Translations under genes and position numbers: made by a program
In this document: positions 1-9,167 of the stretch, piece after piece
Position numbering within the stretch: the stretch's first letter is position 1
Layout of the letters: every line of letters starts with the position of its first letter
Notes under the pieces: generated by a model
The model's database searches: none
Seen by the model: only the letters and a program-made list of their open reading frames with translations
Told to the model about the DNA's origin: nothing
DNA from: Oceanospirillaceae bacterium
GTDB taxonomy: Bacteria > Pseudomonadota > Gammaproteobacteria > Pseudomonadales > Oceanobacteraceae
DNA length: 64,000 nucleotides
Direction of reading: 5' to 3'
Assembly (NCBI GenBank): GCA_002724925.1
Contig: PBQA01000020.1
Span: forward strand, 248,001-312,000

Positions 1-694
1 CCTCATTCAGGAAGCCGACAAACGAACCAAGACCGCCTTCAAACTCAAAAACATCTTCTTTATCCGAGCGCTCATCCTTCATATGAATGCGCACACCAGA
101 GTTCAGGAATGACAGTTCACGCAGACGCTTGGCCAGGTAGTCGTAGCTGAATTCTGTTTTGGTGAAGGTTTCTTTCGACGGCAGGAAGGTCAGTGCCGTA
201 CCCGTAGTGTCTGAAACACCGACTTCCTTCAGTGGATAGTCTGGCACACCGTGGGTGTATTCCTGTTCGTACAGCTTACCGCCACGACGGATGGTCAGTT
301 TCACTTTCTCAGAAAGCGCATTGACCACTGACACACCTACACCGTGCAGGCCGCCTGATACCTTATAAGAGTTATCATCAAACTTACCGCCAGCATGCAG
401 TACCGTCAGAATAACTTCCGCGGCCGAGACACCCTCTTCTTCGTGGATCTCAGTAGGAATACCACGGCCGTTATCGGAGACAGTAATGGAGTTATCCTGG
501 TGGATAACAACTTCTACCGTGTCACAGTGACCAGCGAGCGCCTCGTCAATGGAGTTATCGACAACCTCGAACACCATATGGTGGAGGCCGGTACCGTCAT
601 CGGTATCGCCGATATACATCCCTGGACGCTTCCGTACCGCATCGAGGCCTTTAAGTACCTTAATACTGGACGAATCGTAACTCTGATCACTCAT
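1..694 (-). CDS. gyrB: DNA gyrase subunit B, N-terminal part (cut by window edge)
   Basis: ATPase subunit of the type II topoisomerase that introduces negative supercoils. The reverse-strand translation from the ATG at 694 gives the GHKL ATPase domain: [10 protein letters not shown] with catalytic E43 and Mg-binding N46, DNGRG at 74-78 and GGLHGVG at 114-120. About 231 residues are present of the roughly 800 usual for gammaproteobacterial GyrB; the rest lies beyond base 1. The start codon overlaps the recF stop as ATGA, so translation is probably coupled to recF. It is the last gene of the leftward dnaA-dnaN-recF-gyrB set. Confidence 0.97.
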   Translation of the reverse strand, partial: MSDQSYDSSSIKVLKGLDAVRKRPGMYIGDTDDGTGLHHMVFEVVDNSIDEALAGHCDTVEVVIHQDNSITVSDNGRGIPTEIHEEEGVSAAEVILTVLHAGGKFDDNSYKVSGGLHGVGVSVVNALSEKVKLTIRRGGKLYEQEYTHGVPDYPLKEVGVSDTTGTALTFLPSKETFTKTEFSYDYLAKRLRELSFLNSGVRIHMKDERSDKEDVFEFEGGLGSFVGFLNE

Positions 695-1776
695 TCGGTG
701 CATTCCTCTAATTTGCCATGTTCCACGTGGAACACTTTACTGGCGACTGGCTGCCAGACATCGGTTAATTTTTCTTTGTCGATGCTGGTTATAAAGACCT
801 GACATTTTAAATCTTCCAGCAGTTTGCATAAAGCAAAACGGTGCTTTTCGTCGAGCTCAGACGCAAGATCATCCACTAAATAGATGGTTCTTCGGCCGCT
901 CTCCTGCTGAAAGAGAGATCCCTGCGCGATTTTAAGCGCAGACACTACAGTTTTCTGTTGCCCCCGAGACAATATCTCAGAAGCTGGTTGTTTATCGCAC
1001 TTAATGCGAAGCTCGGCCCGATGGGGGCCTGACTGGGTATATCCAAGCGTCATATCGCGCTCTTGCTGACGATTAAGTACGTCAGCTAGGCGGGAGTCTT
1101 TCTCCCAGCCTGGATAGTAAGCCAGTGTGACAGATATTGAAGGATCTAGCTCGTTCAATATTCGTTCAAATTCTGGTTTAAAGCGCTTCAGATAGGCCTG
1201 GCGTTCATTATCAATGTGTTCCGCTGCTTCGATGAAGCCAGCGTTCCAAACATCGAGCCATTCTTCCTCTTTCTGCTTAAGTACAGCGTTCCTTTGCTTG
1301 AGGTGCTTTCTGAAAGTTTTCCATTGTTCCATGAAACTTTGTTCCACGTGGAACACACCCCAATCAATAAACGCTCTGCGCTCTTCAGGAGACCCTGACA
1401 ACAACTTGAATGTGTTAGGTTCAATGATCTGAACAGGCAACCAGTGTGCAGCTTCAGCCTGACTGGTCAAAACAGAGCCGTTCAGCTTAAGAAGATGATC
1501 CCCTGCTTTCAGGCGCAGTGATTCCATCTCACAATCACCCATGTCGGGATCTTCAATGGAAAAACGCATTTCCATTCGATCGTTATCATGAGCAAGTACG
1601 TGTTTAAGCTGATTAGTACGGAATGACTTGCCGGAGGCCATCACAGCAATTCCTTCGAGAATGCTGGTTTTGCCAGAGCCGTTGTCTCCGTATATAAAAT
1701 TGACGTGGGGGTGGGGATCAAAGATCAGTGGCTGCAGATTGCGCACACCACTGATCCTGAGATGCCTGACTGGCAT
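691..1776 (-). CDS. recF: DNA replication/repair protein RecF
   Basis: SMC-like ATPase that helps load RecA at single-strand gaps. The 361-residue protein has Walker A GDNGSGKT at 30-37, an ABC-type signature LSRGQQKTV and a Walker B region [11 protein letters not shown] near the C-terminus, so it is full length. It starts with an ATG 19 bases after the dnaN stop and overlaps gyrB by 4 nt. Two perfect 16-bp parS sites (719-734 and 1340-1355) sit in its coding sequence and were accommodated as codons, which is unusual and suggests selection on the DNA as a segregation site. Confidence 0.97.
   Translation of the reverse strand: MPVRHLRISGVRNLQPLIFDPHPHVNFIYGDNGSGKTSILEGIAVMASGKSFRTNQLKHVLAHDNDRMEMRFSIEDPDMGDCEMESLRLKAGDHLLKLNGSVLTSQAEAAHWLPVQIIEPNTFKLLSGSPEERRAFIDWGVFHVEQSFMEQWKTFRKHLKQRNAVLKQKEEEWLDVWNAGFIEAAEHIDNERQAYLKRFKPEFERILNELDPSISVTLAYYPGWEKDSRLADVLNRQQERDMTLGYTQSGPHRAELRIKCDKQPASEILSRGQQKTVVSALKIAQGSLFQQESGRRTIYLVDDLASELDEKHRFALCKLLEDLKCQVFITSIDKEKLTDVWQPVASKVFHVEHGKLEECTE
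719..734. other. parS: parS centromere site 1
   Basis: Exact palindrome TGTTCCACGTGGAACA, the known ParB-binding parS consensus. It lies in the 3' end of recF, near the origin, as expected for chromosomal parS. The matching parA-parB genes are at 47.8-49.6 kb. Confidence 0.95.
1340..1355. other. parS: parS centromere site 2
   Basis: Second exact TGTTCCACGTGGAACA palindrome, in the middle of recF and 621 bp from the first. Two perfect copies in one gene make chance very unlikely. Confidence 0.95.
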
Positions 1777-1795
1777 AAATCAGAAACGCCTGAGA

Positions 1796-2896
1796 CTACA
1801 GACGCATCGGCATAACAACATACATCGCATCAGAGCTGTCTGGCTCTTCGATCAATGCACTGCTGTTTGCATCTGACAGAGTAAACTTAACCTGTTCGGT
1901 CGAAATAACGCCAAGAACATCTTGCAGGTAAGAAACGTTAAAGCCGATCTCAAGCGCGTCGCCCTGATACTCAACCGCTGTGGTTTCTTCTGCTTCTTCC
2001 TGCTCTGGGTTGTTTGCAAACACCTGAAGCGTATCGGTACCCAACACCAGGCGAACACCACGGTACTTTTCATTAGAAAGAATCGCAGTACGGTTAAACA
2101 CCTGACGCAGATCCGTACGATCAGCCAGAACCACGTTATTACCGCCCTTCGGAATCACCCGGCTGTAATCCGGGAACTTGCCATCAACCAGCTTCGAGGT
2201 GAAGGTAAACTCTTCAGTCTGAGCGCGCAGGTGATTAGCACTCAAAGACAGGCTTACGCTGGCTTCTGGATCAGTCAGCAGCTTCGCCATCTCCAGTACA
2301 CCTTTACGCGGCAGAATGATCTGACGGGTTTCAGCAAGGCCAGATACTTCAGTAACACAGGTCGCCAGACGATGGCCGTCGGTCGCTACAGCGCGCAGGC
2401 TGTCTGCAGTGACTTCCATCAGCATGCCGTTCAGGTAGTAACGAACATCCTGCTGTGCCATGGCAAAGCTTGAGCGATCAATAATGTGGCGCAGACTGGC
2501 TTGTGGCAGAGAGAACGACTGCTCGTCGGCGATCGCATCCACATTCGGGAATTCAGTCGCAGGCAGTGTTGAAAGCGTAAAACGCGAACGACCCGAGCGA
2601 ACATTAACGCGCGCTTCGTCCTGTTCGATCTCAATTTGAGCACCGTCCGGCAGAGAGCGACAGATATCCATCAGCTTCTTCGCTGGAACCGTAATCGCAC
2701 CTTCCTGACCAACTTCATCAAGAGTGACCCGGCCTACCAGCTCAACTTCAAGGTCGGTACCTGTGAGCGACAGTTGCTGACCTTCAATTTCAAGCAATAC
2801 GTTTGAAAGTACTGGCAGAGTCTGACGCTTTTCTACAACACCTGCTACCAATTGCAGTGGGCGCAGAAGGGCTTCCCTGGATATTACGAATTTCAT
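1796..2896 (-). CDS. dnaN: DNA polymerase III beta sliding clamp
   Basis: Ring-shaped processivity clamp of the replicative polymerase. The 366-residue length is the family norm. The sequence opens MKFVISREALLRPLQLVAGV, contains RGVRLVLG around two thirds of the way along, and ends with the typical YVVMPMRL. It lies between dnaA (37 nt upstream) and recF, all leftward, the classic origin-linked replication operon. Nothing odd is seen. Confidence 0.97.
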   Translation of the reverse strand: MKFVISREALLRPLQLVAGVVEKRQTLPVLSNVLLEIEGQQLSLTGTDLEVELVGRVTLDEVGQEGAITVPAKKLMDICRSLPDGAQIEIEQDEARVNVRSGRSRFTLSTLPATEFPNVDAIADEQSFSLPQASLRHIIDRSSFAMAQQDVRYYLNGMLMEVTADSLRAVATDGHRLATCVTEVSGLAETRQIILPRKGVLEMAKLLTDPEASVSLSLSANHLRAQTEEFTFTSKLVDGKFPDYSRVIPKGGNNVVLADRTDLRQVFNRTAILSNEKYRGVRLVLGTDTLQVFANNPEQEEAEETTAVEYQGDALEIGFNVSYLQDVLGVISTEQVKFTLSDANSSALIEEPDSSDAMYVVMPMRL

Positions 2897-2933
2897 GGTT
2901 CTCCACTCGGTCCGGAGCCTGAGCTAACAGGCG

Positions 2934-4478
2934 TTAGGTTGTCAGTAAGCGCAGCAGGTTCTTATAATCTTCCCGCACATCAGCACTGGATTCCTGCAAT
3001 TCTTTAATCTTACGGCACGCATGCAACACAGTCGTGTGGTCACGCCCGCCAAACAGCTCGCCTATTTCGGGCAGGCTGTGATTTGTCAGTTCTTTGCTCA
3101 ATGCCATAGCAACCTGGCGAGGTCGCGCAATCGAGCGTGTACGGCGCTTAGATAATAAATCAGACATCTTGATTTTGTAATACTCTGCGACCGTACGTTG
3201 AATATTTTCAACACTGACCTGTTTATCCTGGAGCGCCAGCAAATCTTTCAGCGACTCTTTAATAAAAGGTAAGGTGATTTCACTGCCCGTGAACTGAGCG
3301 TTTGCAGCGACACGTTTCAGTGCCCCTTCCAACTCACGCACATTCGAACGAATTTTCTGAGCAATAAAGAAAGCAGCATCATCCGGGAGATTCATACCTG
3401 TCTGCTCGGCTTTCTTCATTAAGATAGCAACACGGGTTTCTAATTCAGGCGGCTCGACGGCAACCGTCAGACCCCAGCCGAAACGAGACTTCAGACGCTC
3501 TTCCAGCCCAGCGATCTCTTTCGGATAGCGATCGCAAGTCAGAATCATCTGCTGACCACCCTCTAACAAGGCATTAAAGGTATGGAAGAACTCTTCCTGA
3601 GAGCGCTCTTTACCGGCGAAAAACTGAATATCATCAATCAGTAGGGCATCTAGGCTGCGATAGAAGCGCTTAAACTCGTTAATCGCACCCAGCTGGAGTG
3701 CTTTCACCATATCCTGAACAAAACGCTCAGAATGAACGTATAGAACACGAGCGTTCTTGTTCTTGGTTTGTAAGTAATTACCAACCGCGTGCATTAAGTG
3801 AGTCTTACCCAGACCAACACCACCATATATAAAGAGTGGGTTGTACGATCCGCCCGGATTGTCAGAAACCTGCTTCGCCGCTGCATGGGCTAACTGGTTC
3901 GACTTACCCTCAACAAAGCTATCAAACGTAAAATTCTGATTCAGGAAACTCTGATGCTGCAAGCCACCTTCTACCTGCACCTTTCTTTTGGGGGGTGGCG
4001 TCGGAGCCACAGGCGCAGGTTCAGAAACCGGATTTACCACAGCAAGCTCCGCCGCTGATGGCGCAGTATCTTCGGCGAAAGCCATTGGCTCTGCATTATA
4101 AGAACCACCCAATGGGGCAGTTTCAATTTTTGATACTGGCTCTCTTGGTGCGGCAAAGCTCATCGTGTCGTCTTTTATAGAACGAGGTTCTGGACGAGGC
4201 GGCGGTGTTGTCGGACGCTGAAACATAGGGCGTGACTCACCCGCCACTATATTCACGTGCGTGAGCAAGCCGCCATTAAGATCTGAAATGATTTCCTGAA
4301 TGCGTTGCAGGTATTTATCTCTTACCCAGTCTTTTACAAACCGGTTAGGCGCACTCAGAACAAGCTGCCCATTATCAGCGCTCGCGGTCAGAGGACGAAT
4401 CCATGTGTTGTATTGCTGTGCGGGTAACTCATGCTGCAGATACCCCAGGCAGTCTTCCCACAAACCCGTCACATGCAC
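2934..4478 (-). CDS. dnaA: Chromosomal replication initiator protein DnaA
   Basis: AAA+ initiator that binds DnaA boxes and melts oriC. Domain I at the N-terminus ([13 protein letters not shown]) is followed by a long Pro/Glu-rich linker (about residues 95-165). The AAA+ core has Walker [10 protein letters not shown] and LLIDDIQFF, and the C-terminal box-binding signature is [14 protein letters not shown]. The 514-residue length suits gammaproteobacteria with a long domain II. The start is a GTG at 4478 preceded by AGGA. A second in-frame GTG at 4472, preceded by GAGG, is also possible and would remove two residues. The oriC-like region lies immediately upstream. Confidence 0.97.
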   Translation of the reverse strand: MHVTGLWEDCLGYLQHELPAQQYNTWIRPLTASADNGQLVLSAPNRFVKDWVRDKYLQRIQEIISDLNGGLLTHVNIVAGESRPMFQRPTTPPPRPEPRSIKDDTMSFAAPREPVSKIETAPLGGSYNAEPMAFAEDTAPSAAELAVVNPVSEPAPVAPTPPPKRKVQVEGGLQHQSFLNQNFTFDSFVEGKSNQLAHAAAKQVSDNPGGSYNPLFIYGGVGLGKTHLMHAVGNYLQTKNKNARVLYVHSERFVQDMVKALQLGAINEFKRFYRSLDALLIDDIQFFAGKERSQEEFFHTFNALLEGGQQMILTCDRYPKEIAGLEERLKSRFGWGLTVAVEPPELETRVAILMKKAEQTGMNLPDDAAFFIAQKIRSNVRELEGALKRVAANAQFTGSEITLPFIKESLKDLLALQDKQVSVENIQRTVAEYYKIKMSDLLSKRRTRSIARPRQVAMALSKELTNHSLPEIGELFGGRDHTTVLHACRKIKELQESSADVREDYKNLLRLLTT

Positions 4479-4920
4479 CTCTGATCCTGACGTAGAAATA
4501 AATAGCTATAAAGAAGACGGACATACTACCCGAGGAAGTACCGGTTATCCACAGAAATACGTCATTCTGATGAACAAAGTTACCGCCTGATCTGTGGATA
4601 AGTCTCTTAACAGCTTGTCTTTTAAGGGGTGAATGAAATTGTGAACAACTCGCGATCCGGTCATCACTGTGCATAACCCATGATTTCGTCCACCAGATGA
4701 ACCCAACTTCCAGACAATGTTTACCGGGCTTATCCGCAGAGTTATTTATGAGATAATCAATTGAAAATTAAAGGGTTTTTCGACTTATCAACAGAATTAA
4801 GCGACCGTTTTAATAATAACTTCAGATTTCTTCTCTTCTTCATCACACATCATCAGTACTTAAAACATAAATATTCATCAGAATGACCGGTCTTCAGGTT
4901 TTTCAGAAAGTTCATAAACA
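4479..4920. other. oriC: Putative oriC: DnaA-box cluster between dnaA and rpmH
   Basis: Intergenic region with perfect TTATNCACA boxes at 4545-4553 (+), 4593-4601 (-) and 4668-4676 (-). One-mismatch boxes lie at 4640-4648, 4730-4738 and 4785-4793. An AT-rich stretch at about 4795-4875 is a candidate unwinding element. Transcription diverges here (dnaA left, rpmH right), which is the position of oriC in pseudomonads. A second box cluster upstream of mnmG (29.2-29.5 kb) competes for the same role. No gene is seen in this gap. Confidence 0.8.
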
Positions 4921-4934
4921 AAGCTATCTTGGCG

Positions 4935-4963
4935 TTGCTTTAAACGTTTCTTTTGCATACAAT
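4935..4963 (+). promoter_or_regulatory. Sigma-70 promoter for rpmH-rnpA
   Basis: TTGCTT (4935-4940), a 17-bp spacer, then TACAAT (4958-4963), about 57 bp upstream of the rpmH ATG. This is a near-ideal housekeeping promoter in the position expected for the rpmH-rnpA-yidD-yidC unit. Confidence 0.65.
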
Positions 4964-5008
4964 TCCCGCCCCTAAAAATTGCCCTGACTGTTGGGCTGTT
5001 CACACTAA

Positions 5009-5155
<147 letters not shown>

Positions 5156-5185
5156 TTGCTGTAACTGATCTGCGCAGAGAGAAAT

Positions 5186-5575
5186 ATGCCGGATACGTGC
5201 TTCCGTAAAAATTTACGGCTGCTGAAACCGGCAGAATTCAAACGTGTTTTCGATAACACGGCTCTGCGTGGTAGCACGCCTCACCTTCTGGTACTGGCTG
5301 CACCGAACGAACTTGACCGACCTCGTGTCGGTTTTGTTCTGGCGAAAAAACAGCTAAAGCTCGCGGTCGATCGCAATCGGGTAAAACGCCTGATACGTGA
5401 GTCATTCCGACAGCATCAGCATGATCTCGCCAGCCATGACTTTGTCATATTGGCACGTTCGGGCATCGTTCAGCTGGACAATCAGCAGATTCGTGAGATG
5501 ATCGACAGCCTCTGGTTCAGACTGAAGAAACCCCATGGCAAACACCAAGGCAGAAAACGCAAACCGCGGCGTTAA
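5186..5575 (+). CDS. rnpA: Ribonuclease P protein component
   Basis: Protein cofactor that helps the RNase P RNA cleave 5' leaders from pre-tRNAs. The 129-residue basic protein has the signature segment [16 protein letters not shown] (RNR motif) in the middle and ends in a Lys/Arg-rich tail. It overlaps yidD by 41 nt in another frame, an arrangement common in this operon. Confidence 0.96.
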   Translation: MPDTCFRKNLRLLKPAEFKRVFDNTALRGSTPHLLVLAAPNELDRPRVGFVLAKKQLKLAVDRNRVKRLIRESFRQHQHDLASHDFVILARSGIVQLDNQQIREMIDSLWFRLKKPHGKHQGRKRKPRR

Positions 5576-5837
5576 TCCCGTGGCCAGGATTGCCCTGATG
5601 CTCATTTCTGTTTATCGGTACGCCATTAGTCCGATGCTTCCCAGCCGCTGTCGGTTCTACCCCACATGTTCTTCTTATGCCGAAGAAGCTATACGTCGCT
5701 ACGGTCTGATCCGTGGAGGCTGGCTTGCACTTCGCCGCATTGGCCGTTGTCATCCATGGGGTGGTCACGGCGTTGATCTGGTACCAGATCTGGAAACACA
5801 TACTCATTCCACTCATTGTTGCCAACGGAAACCCTGA
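5535..5837 (+). CDS. yidD: YidD family membrane protein insertion efficiency factor
   Basis: Small (100 aa) protein with the family core [20 protein letters not shown] and [11 protein letters not shown], then [19 protein letters not shown]. YidD assists YidC-dependent insertion of inner-membrane proteins. The start overlaps the end of rnpA by 41 nt and yidC begins 2 nt after its stop, so translation is tightly coupled. The Cys/His-rich end (THCCQRKP) is unremarkable for the family. Confidence 0.93.
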   Translation: MANTKAENANRGVNPVARIALMLISVYRYAISPMLPSRCRFYPTCSSYAEEAIRRYGLIRGGWLALRRIGRCHPWGGHGVDLVPDLETHTHSTHCCQRKP

Positions 5838-5839
5838 TC

Positions 5840-7507
5840 ATGGATATCCGCCGTTTAGTCATATATGCAGGTCTTGCGATCTCCTCTTACATGCTGATTC
5901 TTGCCTGGAATCAGGATTACGGAATCGAGAACGTTACTACCCCTGTTGCTGAAACCAGCACAGAGTCAGCACCAGAATTTGGTTCTGATACCCCAGACAT
6001 GTCAGAAGCTGTTGATGCTGACGTTCCTGATGTCAGTGATCAGCCAGCAGTCAGCGCCGCTGATATGCCAGAAGTTGCTGCCCCCACTGGTGATGTCATT
6101 ACCGTACAGACCGATGTTCTTAATCTAGAGATCAACCCTAAGGGTGGCCAGGTTGTGTCGGTTCGTTTACCTAAGTATTCAAAGTCGATTAAGCAAAAAG
6201 ACGTTCCGTTTACCCTGCTTGAAAACAGTAACGCACGTCTCTTTATCGCACAAAGCGGTCTGGTTGGACGTGACGGCATCGACAAAAACAACGGTGCTCT
6301 GTACAGCACTGAAAACACTGAATACACGCTGAACGAAGGCGAAGACACACTCGAAGTCGTGCTGACTCACCAGTCTGAAAAAGCCTACGTAGAAAAAATC
6401 TTCACCTTTACGCGTGGCGAATACCTGATGGATGTGCGTTACAAAGTACGCAACATCTCGCAGGAGCCATGGCAGGGTGCGTTTTACGCACAGCTGAAGC
6501 GTGACGGTTCTGATGACCCTTCCCAGTCAAGCAGCATGGGTATGCAGGCATACCTGGGTGCGGCACTGACCACGAGTGAAGAGCGTTATCAGAAAGTAAG
6601 CTTCGATGACCTCGAAGAAGGCAAATTCAAAAGCGTTGAAGAAGGTGGGTGGGCTGCCATTCTGCAACACTATTTTGTATCAGCCTGGATTCCGGCACAG
6701 GATCAACAGCACACCTACAATGGTCGTTACGTTAAAGGAAACTATATTTTTGGTTTCTACGACAACTCAGTCAGCGTAGCGCCAGGCGAAACCGCGACCA
6801 TGGGTGCTCAGCTCTACACTGGCCCTAAGATCCAGGAACGTCTGGAAGAAATCGCACCAAACCTGAATTTGGTGATCGACTACGGCATCCTCTGGTGGGT
6901 GGCGCAGCCGTTGTTCTGGTTGCTGGATAACATCCATGACTTTGTTGGCAACTGGGGTGTAGCAATCATCCTGCTGACGGTTCTGATTAAGCTCGTGTTC
7001 TTCAAGCTGTCGGCGATGTCGTACCGTTCAATGGCGAACATGCGCAAAGTGGCGCCGAAGATGGCCGAGATCAAAGAGCGTTACGGTGATAACCGCGAGA
7101 AACTCGGTCAGGAGATGATGAAGCTCTACAAGACCGAGAAGATCAATCCACTCAGTGGTTGTTTGCCGATTTTGGTTCAGATGCCGGTGTTCATTGCCCT
7201 GTATTGGGTACTGATGGAATCGGTAGAACTGCGTCAGGCGCCTTTTTTCCTCTGGATTGAAGACCTCTCGATCAAAGATCCGCTGTTCATCCTGCCATTG
7301 CTGATGGGTGCGTCTATGTTCATCCAGTTTAAGCTGAACCCAACACCGCCAGATCCTATGCAGGCGCGTGTTATGCAGCTGATGCCAGTAATCTTTACCG
7401 TATTCTTCCTGTGGTTCCCTGCAGGTCTGGTACTGTACTGGGTAGTGAACAACGTACTCTCGATTGCACAGCAGTACGTCATTACCAAACAGATTGAGAA
7501 GAGCTGA
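5840..7507 (+). CDS. yidC: Membrane protein insertase YidC
   Basis: Inner-membrane insertase acting with or without SecYEG. The start is set at the ATG at 5840 (MDIRRLVIYAGLAISS), giving 555 residues, the usual length for gram-negative YidC. It has an N-terminal membrane anchor, a large periplasmic domain (about 60-340), then the conserved insertase core with transmembrane segments from NWGVAIILLTVLIKLVFF onward, including INPLSGCLPILVQMPVF. It begins 2 nt after yidD and is followed by a strong terminator. Confidence 0.96.
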   Translation: MDIRRLVIYAGLAISSYMLILAWNQDYGIENVTTPVAETSTESAPEFGSDTPDMSEAVDADVPDVSDQPAVSAADMPEVAAPTGDVITVQTDVLNLEINPKGGQVVSVRLPKYSKSIKQKDVPFTLLENSNARLFIAQSGLVGRDGIDKNNGALYSTENTEYTLNEGEDTLEVVLTHQSEKAYVEKIFTFTRGEYLMDVRYKVRNISQEPWQGAFYAQLKRDGSDDPSQSSSMGMQAYLGAALTTSEERYQKVSFDDLEEGKFKSVEEGGWAAILQHYFVSAWIPAQDQQHTYNGRYVKGNYIFGFYDNSVSVAPGETATMGAQLYTGPKIQERLEEIAPNLNLVIDYGILWWVAQPLFWLLDNIHDFVGNWGVAIILLTVLIKLVFFKLSAMSYRSMANMRKVAPKMAEIKERYGDNREKLGQEMMKLYKTEKINPLSGCLPILVQMPVFIALYWVLMESVELRQAPFFLWIEDLSIKDPLFILPLLMGASMFIQFKLNPTPPDPMQARVMQLMPVIFTVFFLWFPAGLVLYWVVNNVLSIAQQYVITKQIEKS

Positions 7508-7523
7508 CGCTCTGACCAATCTT

Positions 7524-7548
7524 AAAAAGGCGCTGCGGCGCCTTTTTT
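7524..7548 (+). terminator. Rho-independent terminator after yidC
   Basis: AAAAAGGCGC, loop TGCG, then GCGCCTTTTTT, starting 17 nt after the yidC stop. It closes the rpmH-rnpA-yidD-yidC unit. Confidence 0.9.
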
Positions 7549-7592
7549 GTTGCCTTAAAATGAGGTCGCTGGCAATTCACCCACTATTGTAG

Positions 7593-7718
7593 GGTGGGCA
7601 TTGCCCACCAATTTAAAAGGGCGCTGCCCATAACCAACGGATACTAATACCGCTGGATACATCAGCAGGACGCGGCAAGCACATCCATGTGCGCTCAGTT
7701 ATGCCATCCATGGCATAA
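7593..7718. repeat. Palindromic elements in the yidC-mnmE gap
   Basis: The 256-bp gap between yidC and mnmE holds two inverted repeats: GGTGGGC-ATT-GCCCACC (7593-7609), and TTATGCCAT-CC-ATGGCATAA (7699-7718, 9-bp arms, 46 bp before the mnmE ATG). The first resembles dispersed GGGTGGGC palindromes seen in many proteobacterial genomes; the second could be a regulator site or an mRNA hairpin for mnmE. Apart from the yidC terminator nothing else is seen in the gap. Confidence 0.5.
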
Positions 7719-7763
7719 ATGCCTGCTTCATGCATCCAGAGGTATTTAACAAAAGGCCAGACC

Positions 7764-9167
7764 ATGACCCAGGTACACCAGGACACCATTACAGCCATCG
7801 CAACCGCCCCAGGGCGTGGCGGTGTCGGCATTATCCGCGTGTCTGGTGAGAAAGCCTTACAGGTTGCACGACAAGTACTGGGGTACGAGCCGAAACCGCG
7901 CTACGCGCACTACGGGCCGTTCAAAGCCGAAGATGGCACCGTACTCGACGAAGGCATCGCTCTCTTCTTCCCGAATCCGAATTCCTTTACCGGCGAAGAC
8001 GTACTTGAATTGCAAGGCCATGGTGGCCCTGTGGTGCTCGATCTTCTGCTGAAAGAAGTCGTTGCACTTGGCTGCCGTATGGCCCGCCCCGGTGAATTCT
8101 CAGAGCGTGCCTTCTTAAACGACAAACTGGATCTTGCTCAGGCCGAAGCCATCGCTGACCTGATTGATTCTGCCTCAGAGCAAGCCGCACGTTGTGCGCT
8201 GCGCTCCATGCAGGGCGAATTCTCAAAGAAAGTACATGAACTGCTCGATCAACTGATACACCTGCGCATGTACACTGAAGCTGCGATCGACTTCCCTGAA
8301 GAAGAAATCGATTTTCTCTCTGATGGCAAAGTCGAAGCCATGCTCACCGAAGTAGAACAGGCGTTAGAGAAGGTACTACGCGAGGCAAATCAGGGTGCCA
8401 TCCTTCGTGAAGGCATGAACGTCGTCATCGCTGGGCGCCCGAACGCGGGTAAATCTTCATTACTCAATGCCCTCGCTGGCCAGGACCGCGCCATCGTCAC
8501 CGACATAGCCGGTACCACCCGCGACGTACTGAAAGAACATATCCACATCGACGGTATGCCGCTGCACATCATCGACACGGCGGGTTTGCGTGATGCCCCC
8601 GACGAAGTCGAGCGCATTGGTATTCAGCGTGCCTGGGACGAGATCACCAAGGCGGATCGTATTCTGCTGATGATCGATTCAACCACAGACGAAACCGACC
8701 CTGAGAAGCTCCTGCACGCCCTATACGATGAGCGCGGCCTTGAACAACAGACCGACGACCTGCTCGCCAGCGGACGCGTTACCGTGATTCGTAACAAAGC
8801 CGACCTCTCGACCGAAACCGTTGGCCTGGATACCACCGAAGGCTCAAACGCGAATTACCCAACTATTACCCTCTCAGCGAAACAGAACGCGGGCGTCGAT
8901 ACCCTGCGTGAACACCTCAAAGACGTCATGGGCTACAACGCCGCGAACGAAGGTGGCTTTCTTGCCCGCCGCCGCCACATTGACGCCCTGAATCGAGCCA
9001 AAGACGCCCTCGCCTACGGCCGCCAACAGCTTGAAGGCATGGGCGCAGGCGAACTGCTCGCCGAAGACTTGCGCATGGCACAGAACGCACTGAACGAAAT
9101 CACCGGCGCGTTTACCGCCGATGATCTGTTGGGTGAGATTTTTGGAAGCTTCTGTATTGGGAAATGA
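7764..9167 (+). CDS. mnmE: tRNA modification GTPase MnmE (TrmE)
   Basis: With MnmG, forms the 5-carboxymethylaminomethyl group on wobble uridine 34 of several tRNAs. The start is the ATG at 7764 ([20 protein letters not shown]), giving 467 residues. The N-terminal tetrahydrofolate-binding domain contains the [12 protein letters not shown] segment. The G domain has [24 protein letters not shown] and NKADL. The protein ends with the essential CIGK (C464). Its partner mnmG, adjacent in many relatives, is 20 kb away here. Confidence 0.97.
   Translation: MTQVHQDTITAIATAPGRGGVGIIRVSGEKALQVARQVLGYEPKPRYAHYGPFKAEDGTVLDEGIALFFPNPNSFTGEDVLELQGHGGPVVLDLLLKEVVALGCRMARPGEFSERAFLNDKLDLAQAEAIADLIDSASEQAARCALRSMQGEFSKKVHELLDQLIHLRMYTEAAIDFPEEEIDFLSDGKVEAMLTEVEQALEKVLREANQGAILREGMNVVIAGRPNAGKSSLLNALAGQDRAIVTDIAGTTRDVLKEHIHIDGMPLHIIDTAGLRDAPDEVERIGIQRAWDEITKADRILLMIDSTTDETDPEKLLHALYDERGLEQQTDDLLASGRVTVIRNKADLSTETVGLDTTEGSNANYPTITLSAKQNAGVDTLREHLKDVMGYNAANEGGFLARRRHIDALNRAKDALAYGRQQLEGMGAGELLAEDLRMAQNALNEITGAFTADDLLGEIFGSFCIGK
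9150..9167 (+). other. mnmE 3'-end site resembling the SGI1-type attB
   Basis: The last 18 bases of mnmE, TTCTGTATTGGGAAATGA, match the trmE 3'-end attachment sequence used by SGI1-family integrative elements at 16 of 18 positions as I recall it. The defence locus begins at the next base. I see no second copy and no integrase gene, so this is a candidate hotspot scar and not a proven att site. Confidence 0.4.
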
